A program made the translations under genes and the position numbers. DNA of 64,000 nucleotides. Source: Musa acuminata AAA Group (taxonomy: Eukaryota; Streptophyta; Magnoliopsida; Zingiberales; Musaceae). The notes beneath the pieces are model-generated. The model saw only the letters and a program-made list of their open reading frames with translations, searched no databases and was not told where the DNA came from. The stretch spans positions 26,245,501-26,309,500 of the forward strand of contig NC_088339.1 in NCBI RefSeq assembly GCF_036884655.1, read 5' to 3'. Below, piece by piece: positions 51,484 to 62,100 of the stretch (its first letter is position 1; every line of letters starts with the position of its first letter).

Positions 51484-53929
51484 AGGGGACACTTAGGTAT
51501 CTTGTGTCGTTCATCTTTTCTGAAGCAGCTAAGCAACGTCTTCTTCGTTGTCATGTTTTGTCTGTAAATGATGTTTAACCCTTGTGGATCGGCGCTGTCA
51601 TGTTCTCTTTGGTGCATTATAGCCTTTGATTCCTCAATCTCAGGATGGTTGGTGTTCAAGATCGAAGTCTAATTGTAACTGCAATCAACGACAAATAAGA
51701 AATGTCAGCTTTAGACAGGAAAGAGATGGAACAAATACAACACCACCTTCATTAAAATAGAAGCTGAAAAGAAGTCCAGAACTGATACCTGACAAAGTGA
51801 ATGGAACAACAGCGTTCACAATTTGATGCAGACAGAGTAAGCAAATAGGATTAATACAATAACTCGTTCCAAGCATCTTCCCTCCAGAAAACTTGATTTG
51901 AGCCAGACTAAGCCTTCTTCTTCATTGACAGCTGCAAGGATCTCTATGTGCTCAATGTCCATGACGGACTACATGTGATAAAACAAGTAAAGAGTCTTAC
52001 CCAATGGGCAAAGGCACTGTTGGAAAGATACAAAACTTGCATTAGAATATATATCAGCCTGCAACAAGTCCACTATGTCTATCTGATCTTTGCAAAACGA
52101 AAGATGAGAAAAGGACTTCAGTCCTTAGATACAGGGAGCAAGTCCTGTCTTTTTACCTGCCTGTTAGTTCTCAAATCCTTTTGATTCTTCCCACTTTGTT
52201 ATTTCATGAACTAATGCTGAATCTTAGAGGTATTCCATCGTCAGAAAACAAAATTTTTATTTAGATCAACAGTAAAAATCTGATGGTAACCCACCAAGAT
52301 TTTTTAAGAAGATAGACACGTGTATCTGTATAGATATCTACAATCTTGACTAAAATTTCCAAGATGGTAAAGACACTTTTTAGCCAGAAGAAAAAAGCTG
52401 ACAAATTGATGCATTATTATAAGCACAAAAAAGTAGATCACGTGAACAGAACTAAGCTAAGGCAACAAAAATGATTGTCTTTGCTTTTGATCTAATACCA
52501 AACATGACGAAATGAACTTGAGAATCAAAAGAGCTCCACTTACAAAGAAACCATACAATTTAGTGCTTCCAATCCTAGATTCCTAGGATAAAACATCTAA
52601 AGAAGATGGAAGTGGCATGTCACCCCTCTAACCCAAACTATTAATATTGTCAATACAACTCCTTGGACACACCAACAATTGATTTTATTCCAAGAAATCC
52701 TGTCTGTTATTCGTGTATCAGCATTGGGATTGCATATCACGAATCTTTCTTCATATATTTCTATTACTCCCATCTCAAAATGCAAACATGGTTTTCACCC
52801 TTTGGTAGGGCTCCACAGCACTTATTATCAAATTAAGAAAGATAATTATGCTAATTTTCCTACCTATATTCTCCTATACTCGTCGAAATTGAGAAGTGGG
52901 CAATAACATGGTAAGTCAATGCACGAACCGCACTTGAATGTACCAAACATGACTAAATTGATTAATTTATCAGTAAATTACAGACATACAAATAGACTAG
53001 TTTCCAATTTAAGGCCACACATATTCAACCGAAATGTTGCAGTTAATATATGGTGTAAGGGTTTACAAGTACAACTTTACCGATATAAAAGAGTTCAAAT
53101 ATGACCATATACGTATAAATTACTTGTCATAACAAGATCAAATGCTACTTTTTTGGCATTATTAGATCAAATGTTAAAAACTACAACATAAATTGTTAAA
53201 ATGCAACATGATAGTCAAACTGCAGTTTTGTGAAAAAGGATCAAATGGAGTGGCCACAGGTCTGGGCATATTATTAGGCCTGGCAAAATGAATTCTGTTA
53301 TTATCCATCATAATGGCAAAACTCATACATTTAATCCAATCAAACGTAGACTATGAACAAAAAGAACTCCATAACTTAGATAAGAAATTATGACAATTTA
53401 GTTAATGAAGATTGCACTGATGCTCATGCACAAATTGTTAAAAAGATTTAATGTCAATTGAATTTGAATCAAGAATAGTCATGATCATGTTTAATTTATT
53501 GCTCTCAAACTTAGATCATCATTTTAATTACCAACTTGCTACTAAAGAATTGCACCTTGTTCTTTGCGGGGACTAACTAATGACTTGTATTTTGATTTGG
53601 CCATTGATTACTAATAATAGTCTACCATAAATAAAGATGTTTTACAATCATTAATACTAGTGTAACACCTAGGTTTAGTTCCACATTGGAAGTGGGGGCG
53701 CTAAGATTTAGAATGACATATAAGAGTCTGATGGAGATACAATTGTTATCTTCAGCTTAAGTATTTTTGTCAATTATTTGGACTCAATGATGCTAACAGA
53801 CCAGGCTCGAGTAGAAAAAGACTATTTGTAGCCATGTGATTTTATGTTTATAACAGCAACGGACAGTTGTTAATCATGTGATGCTTCATAGATTTAAATG
53901 CTGAGTAACTATAAGACAACATATATAAA
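51484..53929. other. Intergenic DNA, no gene supported
   Basis: Low-complexity AT-rich sequence after the two-exon gene. On the - strand a splice-like CTTGCAG precedes a few codons ending MKKKA and a stop near 51921-51945, but I found no upstream exons to go with it. Nothing else recognised. Confidence 0.45.
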
Positions 53930-54270
53930 AAGTTTGTCATTGAGATAAGAATGTTGAGGTGCATGTATGGAATACTAAGAAGTTTATGTTGTTGATATAA
54001 GAATGTTGAGGTGATTCTACGAAATTACTATAAAATATGAGAAAGAATTATTTTTTATTCGTGAATATTCATGAACAATTTATTAAGATGAGGAAGCACC
54101 ATTTAAGATGGTATGAGCATATGCTAGGGAGACCTATAGATATTGTAGTTATAAGATGTGAAACTATTAATTTTGCGAGAAAAGATAGAGAGACCTAAAT
54201 GGACTTTATTAGAATCTATAGATAAAAATTTAAATACTCTTAAACAAGGATATGATTTTTTACGGAGCTC
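53930..54270 (+). mobile_element. LINE retrotransposon remnant (3' end of the reverse-transcriptase ORF)
   Basis: A decayed frame reads MRKHHLRWYEHMLGRPID and, after a frameshift, ERPKWTLLESIDKNLNTL. This is the typical end of plant LINE polyproteins (LRWYGHVxRRP ... GRPxKTW ... DL). Sequence just upstream (53930-54060) fits the preceding LINE segment with several stops. The element is truncated and inactive. Confidence 0.7.
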
Positions 54271-55468
54271 GTGTACTAACCTCAAATGGGTGGGACTTTA
54301 CAGTTTTTCTTGTTGTACAGTTCAGAGGGCATGCCCTAAAAGTTTGGAATAAATCAATCACCGTAATGAAACAAAAACTGTTACCAAACTGAGATAAAGA
54401 TATTATGTGCCTTCCGGTATCTTAGTATACCTCAAAAGATTAAATGATTTGAACTTTGATCATTTGGTGCTAAATTGTATATGTGGTAGTGTTTCTACAG
54501 ATTAATCTTCACATTTCAAAAGATATAAGATACCTAACGAGTAATCTATTATATTGAATAGTAATCAAGAAGTGAACAAACACACAGAAAACAGTGACAA
54601 TGTTAGGATATTTAAATAACTTTGCAGAGCTTAAAATAAGAGACATGGTTAATTACAGATATAAGGCCAAACAAGAGAATTATTTGATGAAGTTTCCGAA
54701 GCACTCAACATGTTGCATATTGATGAGACCTAAAGCAACAACCTGACTGCAAAAGTTTAATTGGATTGGACCAAACAGGTTACTATTTCTACTAGCATGC
54801 TGCATTCAAGCACAAATATTTGTTAGATGCAACAAGTAGATTTTCTGCTTTCAAATACTGTCATTGAAAGACCAAAACAAGATGATTCTATTTATTCAGT
54901 GATTCTATTTATTCAGGGATCTAAAAAAAATCAGATCTTTCCACTGTATGACATTTGAGATGCTTCATGTGGCCAGTTTCGCTACTAGCAGAAGAAGAGG
55001 CAATACAAAGACAAAAGAAAAAAAAGAGCTTGTCAAAACTTCTTGTATAAGCACAAGGCCATTTAAATCTAATACACAGCACCTAGACCATTCCTTCCCT
55101 ACCAAGGTCTTCCATACAATTTACGCACTAAAGGGACAAGTGCACTTCATTGACTTTTAAGCTTTTTATTTCCTATTGGTTGCCCTTTTATATTCTTCAG
55201 TAATAAGATACCCCAACATTCTCCTGGAATCTACCCTAAAGATATATGCTTTAATCTATTAAGTAAATTGCCTCAGAGCCTAAGAGATGATTCATCTGCT
55301 TCTATCCCATATAGCAAAGAGAGAAGAAAACCCCGCCATCCTCATCCTTGCACGGATCTCAAAGATTACAAACCAATCCCTGCACGAATTACCAAGCAAA
55401 AAAACTACAATTTTTCTTAGTATATATTTTCACTTGATTCCTTTTAGAGACCTAATTCCTTTCCAGCT

Positions 55469-55898
55469 TAGTCTAATAATTATCCTAACCATGGTATGCA
55501 ATTTCGAATGGTACCGTCCGGTACGAGCGGTATGTACTGGTCCGACGATATACCCGTACATGAACCACTAACGTGCTACAGTGCTACAGTAGAAAGAAAG
55601 AAATATTTAAAATTAGGTTTACCGCTCGGTACACCCCGGTGTACCGCTCGATATACAGTACCGTACCAAACCGAACCAACCTCGAAATACCGGTACGGTA
55701 CGGTATTGCATACCTTGATCCTAACAATATCACCACTGGAGAACTGCAATAATCATGCAATCATGATTTAAAATACAGGTTAGACTGGAAAAATATCCAC
55801 TGGTCTAATAATTATCCTAACAATGTCACCACCGGAGAACTGCAATAATCATGCAATCATGATTTAAAGTACAGGTTAGACTGGAAAAATATCCACCG
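55469..55898. repeat. 96-bp tandem pair, left copy split by a MITE
   Basis: The unit starts GTCTAATAATTATCCTAAC and ends near AATATCCAC. The right copy (55803-55898) is intact. The left copy (55471-55802) is interrupted at 55490-55717 by the hAT-like MITE described separately; without the element and one target duplication it is exactly 96 bp. The copies differ at about five positions. Confidence 0.85.
55490..55717. mobile_element. hAT-like MITE of 228 bp with 8-bp target duplication
   Basis: The element begins CATGGTATGCAAT and ends ATTGCATACCTTG, inverted repeats of 13 bp with one mismatch. It is flanked on both sides by ATCCTAAC (55482-55489 and 55718-55725). The interior is full of GGTACCG/CGGTACGG motifs. 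The terminal CAAGG and the 8-bp duplication fit the hAT superfamily. The neighbouring tandem copy carries the uninterrupted target. Confidence 0.85.
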
Positions 55899-56269
55899 GT
55901 ATTTGCTGGTCTGACCAAGCATTGATGCTCGAACATATGATACCACTATGCATATGTTCCTTTTTACAATTTTTTATTGTTATACTCAATGACAGCGAAA
56001 GGTACACAGCTTGATTTACCAATCAGTTGCTCAGTACCTTACTGGTCCAATAGGTTCTTAAAACTGGTATTAATCAATAACAACAACGACAAGAGTATTC
56101 TATAATGTTCCAACTATTTGGGGACAGTTGCAGAACTTATATTGTTATTGAGCTCTATACAAAAAAATATCTTTTATCAAATTAATAACATCTAAAATTT
56201 TCTTTTTCCATTAAAGTATTCCTAAGTCTCCATCTACCTCTTCTCCATTAAAGTATTTATAGTCGAAGG

Positions 56270-56545
56270 CTGAAGACATCTACAGCCTTTGACGTCTTCG
56301 CCGCCTTCTTCACCGAATATTGCAGACGAGGTGACAAGGAGAAGAGGAGGAAGCACGTCGCCGAGGCTGCGTATGCCTTTTTCTTAATATTTTTTTATTT
56401 TTATATTTTTTATGTAAAAAATATATATTTATATATTTATATATTAATTATATATATATATATTTATTCATATCGCTTGGTATGCCGTACCATACCATTC
56501 TGAACAAAGCTTGGTACATCAGTATGGTACGAAATTTCAAACCTT
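56270..56545. mobile_element. Partial GGTACC-rich MITE-like sequence
   Basis: The right end reads GGTACGAAATTTCAAACCTT, whose reverse complement AAGGTTTGAAATTTCG looks like a terminal repeat related to that of the element at 55490-55717. A long TA-rich stretch (56427-56465) and a short GC-rich patch lie inside. I could not identify its left end. Confidence 0.45.
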
Positions 56546-56840
56546 ATTCACACCATTCACTATCACTATCATTGGCTGAGATGCAGGCCACAAGGAACAA
56601 TCATCAGTACCACTCACCAAAGGACAGTAACAGCTATAAGAATAAGCATTTAATGTGCATGGTGAGGTGCCAGGAGGAATGTTTGAAACATGAATCCTTC
56701 TAACACAAAGTATGCCATAAAGAGGCAGATCTTGGAATTATTTGTCTATGGATACGCCTCACAATTACACATCAAACAACTACGAAGAAGTAATATCATG
56801 TCACTGTGCAACGTGTAAATGAAAATTAGAGTTGGCTAAC

Positions 56841-57163
56841 CTGGAACTCATTGTAGCGTCTCACGAGAGAGTGTGGTCCGATTAAACCAGCTCATTAACT
56901 CATAATTTACCTGGATTTCTGCAACAACAAAACCCATTGTAAATGTTAACAATGTCTAAACTTCATGTTAGCCATGGCCACTGCCCCGTTTTTTCTTCTT
57001 TCATCCTCCCTTTCACAATAGTATGCAATGATAAATGAGCAATCATGTCACCATGCAATGCAAATGAAAATAAGAGTAAAATAACCTGGAACTTGTTGTT
57101 GCGCCTCATCCGAGAGTGTGATCCAAATTCACCAGCCCATCAACTCATCATTTACCCAGCTTC
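56841..57163 (-). repeat. Tandem duplication containing two 78-bp exon-like units
   Basis: Copies of about 185-250 bp contain exon-like 78-bp units at 57086-57163 and 56841-56918. Each is preceded by a TGCAG acceptor and followed by CCAG|GTTA or CCAG|GTTAG. Both have length divisible by three and phase 1-1. The frame set by the upstream exon-like segment (57662-57719) gives SWVNDELMGW in the first and VNYELMSWFNRTTLSRETLQ in the second. Each copy carries one TGA where the other has a sense codon. Flanking intron sequence (CAATGTCTAAACTTCATG) is duplicated too. Confidence 0.6.
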
Positions 57164-57661
57164 CTGCAACAACAAAATCAATCATAGATGTTAACAATGT
57201 CTAAACTTCATGTTAGCCATTGACAGTGCCATGATTCTACTTTCATCTACCTTTCCACACCAGTATACAATGATAAACTGACAAAGAACTATAAATGCTA
57301 GCAAAAGTCCTGGTTAAATTGTGCAATGCAAGTTAGAAATACCTTGCCTATAAAAAAGACATGTTAGAGCAGAAACTGAACTTCCAGTGCCAAATACTGG
57401 AAGTTAGTTTAAATGTTTAATGCGGAATCACTGTTCCAGCCATATAGATGTCTTGGTAAGATACTAAAATTTATGATATAAAATAAAAACCAAAGTCAAG
57501 CATAAAAGAAACCACAATGCACTGAAATTTAGCCAACTGAAATAATAACTTTTACTTTGAAACTAAAAGAGGTTCAAACAGTTTCACCCCCAGCAGCTGA
57601 AGTAAAAAACAGTATCAACTGCTAGATCATGCACTTACACAACAGTTTTGAAGCAACAGAC

Positions 57662-57719
57662 CTGGTGATAGGTTATAAGGTCTTGAAGGATGTCCATCTT
57701 CCATAGGAGAAGAAAATGC
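57662..57719 (-). pseudogene. Orphan exon-like segment, unknown protein
   Basis: On the - strand GACTAG|GCATTTTC...TCACCAG|GTCTG brackets 58 bp that read AFSSPMEDGHPSRPYNLSP plus one base. Its end phase fits the duplicated 78-bp units downstream. No upstream exon was found between here and the LDL3 stop at 59145. It may belong to a decayed gene or to an alternative 3' part of the LDL3 transcript. No family recognised. Confidence 0.4.
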
Positions 57720-59144
57720 CTAGTCAAGCAACAGAGAGTATTTGAATTAAGCAAGGAAAGAAAAAATAAGTGAAAACCAAGGGCAATATCATGATAACCA
57801 AACCGCACAGCAACTCATGTTAACAAACAGAATTATAATAAATCATGTCAACACAACGTGATTAAAATTCAGGACATTCAAAAAATGAACATGAAAAAGT
57901 TTACAAACTGCATAAGTTGTTCCAAAACCACTATGATCCTAAAGAAAATGCTTTGCTCTCAGCAAGCTTCTTTAAAAGAAGACAAGCTTTATAACCATAA
58001 CAAGATAAATTTAAGAACTGGCATTATTTCCAAAACCAAAATTTAATGAGGCCAAATCCATAGCTAAAAATAAATTTAAAAATGATTACCCAAAAAATAA
58101 GAATATGATATAGATTCCTTCTTTTAAAAATTTTGACATATGAATTAAATTCACTAAAATGTTGACACCTTCATAGTACCCCAAAATGTTGTGGTGTTGA
58201 CATGGATATAGAATGGTTGATATAAGACATATAACTCCCATATTGTCCAACTAGGCACCATATATGTATCATGTCTGCACGACATAAATTTGGGATTCAC
58301 ATGAGCTATAGGTGTGCCATGTCAACACTATATAGGAGTCACGTTAGTGCTACATCAGCACCATGTAAATATAATCATATTGAGGTTTTAATGGTCCCCA
58401 CATGGATGTCATGCTCATATATGCATTACAACAAACCCACATCAGCACCAGATACAAGCCCAATATTAGAAGTGTTAAGTGTTTTACAGAGTATGGCACA
58501 GGTGGGTCAAAGCCATACACTTTACCACAGGTGGGCAAATTGAAATCGGGCCACAAACCACAGCTGTGCAAACTTTAATTTGTCGTTAAAAATATACTGG
58601 TTAAATAGAAATTTTATCCAAACTCCCCCATCAAATATCCAATTGCAGACATAGAAACTCAATTAGAAGTCATGTCAAACCTGACAAAAAAGGACCAGTT
58701 TCTAACCACAATCAGCCAGAATGTAACCTTCTACCTTTGATCACAATGAACCAGATGCCACACAAATTACAAAGGATGACAGGAAGTCTGTTCCGTGTTC
58801 ATCATTAATAGCTAAGGCAAATTAATAACGAAGTCTGTGCCATATTCAGCATTAATAGCTAAGGAAAATGAATAACGAGACATTCCATTCAGTTCCAAAT
58901 TTACAGAGATCTATCATTATCTGCTTCAATTTGACAGCACAAAAGAAACATAAGATATTGACTTGTCACATGTAACCAAAAAGCATTTAACGCAACACCC
59001 ATAAGAAACAGGACATGAGCTTTCTTAACAAGTAAACATGTAATTTTAGTCAAAGACTATCAAATGTCAAGAACTACTGTCAACAAATTATAGTATTGAT
59101 TTTCTCTTGAATATGACCAGCTTTTGTTACATCACTTGGAAACA
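57720..59144. other. Downstream flank of LDL3, no gene seen
   Basis: AT-rich DNA with no coding pattern on either strand; probably includes the LDL3 3' UTR. A near-duplicate short segment (ATTAATAGCTAAGG...AATGAATAACGA) occurs twice around 58803-58880. Confidence 0.45.
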
Positions 59145-62100
59145 TCACGACTTCACACTTTGATTCATAGCCATGTGCTTCTCAATCAACTTGTCCACAA
59201 AAGATCTAATCTGCAACAACACAAACCACTAAATAGTCAAGAAGTGCAATGTGGTTAAATAGGATTAATAAACTTCCTCCAGAGAGGAAAATCTATAACA
59301 AGTCAGGAAGAAAATTCAATATGTGAAACCCAAATGTATACATGGAATTATAGAAGAAAAGCATAAAAATAAGGGTAGCTACATTGGTCAAAAAACCAAA
59401 AACAAATTGTTGCTAGATAGAGGTCAAAACTTTTTGCCTGATTGCAAGAATCAATTGAGATAGTCACTATATGAGAAGTTGAGCAAACCTTGTTCTTCCG
59501 TCTAAAATCAAGAAAGTCATAAATAGCCAATCTTTTTTCTTCTTCTGTACATTGTTCCACAACCTGACAATATCAAAATACAAAAAACATAAGAATACAT
59601 TTCTGAATATTGAATTTCATAACTGAAACATTCAGGTCCCTTGGTTACAAATATAAACATGGGGCTAAACAGAAATAACTTCTTCTGTTGCATGTCAAAC
59701 AAAAGAGAAATCAAGATATGGTTATCATGATACAAAAATCATGACACCAGAAAATGGCATGATAGAGCTCTTCTCCTTGCGATGAAAATTTTAATATATG
59801 CCAATCTAATATTAGCAAAATGCTAAGAAAAATGAGGTACTGACCCAAGTGCTCATGGGCTAAAAAGAATAAGGGTTCACCTTGGTTGCAGTTCTCTTCA
59901 TTATTGATTTATAACCTTCTCTGTCGATCTTCCTAGTTCTGTACAGAGGCATCAGTAGGGAAGCTACATAATCCACAACACCTTGTTTAATATAGTTCAC
60001 TCCTCTTTGCTGATGCTCTAGAGATGATTTGTTTTCTGCTACTTGTAAGGCAGCATCTGCCCCAGACTGACATTGGTTCCTTAAAGCTGGTAAGACTAAG
60101 TTATTGGAATCTTCTTCATCTCTTATATGAATGCTGCTATAAAAATCAGCATCTGCATCCATTGCTTGTAACTGCCACCTCTCGATGGCAAGAGAATCCT
60201 TAACACCTCCACTACCAACAGCATCTGTATCAATCCAAGCTTTGGTCAATCTACTATCCACTGCTCCACTTTCTCCAGAATGTTCCCTTAGACTTGAAGT
60301 ATATGGTACTTCATTTGAATAGCTGCACTGAGTATAGTTATCACCGGACATTTTTGAATTGTCAAGACAAGCAGCACTGACATCAATAGACCAATTTCTA
60401 ACCCTGCAGTTTCTTGAATCTATTTCTGATACACAATCTTGCCGCCCGAAATTGCCATCAGACCACTTCCTTCTTACATCAAATTCATCCAACTGCACAC
60501 AGTGTTCACGTCTCGCAAATTTATGAAAAGATGGTATCTTGGGAAGCTCACGCAATGGCACCTCTGCTTCTGAAGTTGCATATGCCTGCACAGCAAACCA
60601 CCAGAAATTATATTCAAGTGCAACTGATCATCAAATAGGAGTATTAACACTCAATAACAAAAGATAAAAAGGTTAACTTAAATAAGGTTCCGTTAGAAAC
60701 CTCTACAGCTTTAAGAGCAGCGGCACGTGCAGATTCTACGGCAGCAAAGGTTGCAGCTTCTTCAGATACAACTAAATTATCCTTTGTCTTTGACTCTGTG
60801 TGTACAATACTCTGTGAACGCAATGATCTGACATCAGATTTTATGCATACTGAGGATTCTAACTTGGTGGGCAGGATCTCAGGTTTCTTAATGTTTACTT
60901 TAGATGGTGAATGGCTTCCAGAAGATGAAGGAACTTGAATAGTACATTTATTTTCCGATGTTTCAGTAGTCATCCGTAGATGTGGCTTTCCTAATATGAG
61001 TTCCTTAGATCTGACTTTTGATGATTCTGAGCATGTTGCTTGCCTCAACAGCTTCAATCCATTTACAGCCTTTTCCTTGCGGAAAACTTCTATCCACATG
61101 CCAACCAGTTGACTTGCAACAGAACGGATATCTCGACTAGTATGCACACATACCTTATCTTTAATGGTTCTTCCGATTCCTGCAACAGGAGGAAATGCCT
61201 GGTATTTAAGATCAATATTGCTGACTGAGCATCACATATAGTCCAAAATGACTCAATGCAATTCAAGTAAAAATAATAGTAAAATATCTCACACTATAGT
61301 AGCACAAGTTACTAAACAGATTCACAAAAATATAAAAGGCAAGAGAATGTGATGCTTGTGAACTAAATGCATGCATTAGACTTGCTAAACCAACAAACAG
61401 AACTTCCAATCTCAGAATCAACACTACCCTTAGGACTTCTAAAGTATTATAGAATGAAAACGACAAAAAAAAAAAGAGTCAAACAATGGTTGACCAGATC
61501 AGAAGATTTTCGGTGGGTTATAGATTGCAAATCACAAATACTTTGAATTTCATTATAAATCACAAATACTTCATATTTCTGGTTTTATTCATACTGGACA
61601 CATGTTTGATGTGATACTTCATAATTTGTGAATACTTCCACAAATTAATTCTCTATAAAAATGATCTAAAGAATGAATTCTTCCGGGCAAGAATTTAAAT
61701 TTCGATGGTACCAGTTTCAGCAACCAATCAAATCATTATGGTGTTGGTATATAGGGTGGTACACAAGTCTAGAACAAGCAGGTATAACTGAAAAGAAAAG
61801 AAATTTAATACCAACCTATATGGCCCAGGACAGGTCCTTGGTTGGACCAATAATTATTGATTGAGACATACCTGTCTAGTTAGTATTTGAAACTTTGCTA
61901 CTAGGATACTTTGGAAACATTTTTGTTATATATTTTGAAAAAAAATACAGTACAGGAAACTGCCAATACCATACCAGTCCATCCAAGGGTCGGTATTGAT
62001 GCCAAACAAATTCCAGTCCTTGCTGAACTGCACTCATTTTTAATCCCATTCTCAGATTGTCTCCTTTTTTTTCTTCCTTGAAACCACTATGTTGCTTGCT

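Noticed and set aside
51921..51945. Possible last exon (codons ending MKKKA then stop) on the - strand
   Set aside because: A good acceptor precedes it, but no matching upstream exons were found, and so short a segment is easily random.
60701..61136. Splice acceptor at 61136 for an LDL3 exon
   Set aside because: A CTAG acceptor exists, but reading through gives KVCVHTSRDIRSVASQL, which continues the family sequence; the true acceptor is at 61179.
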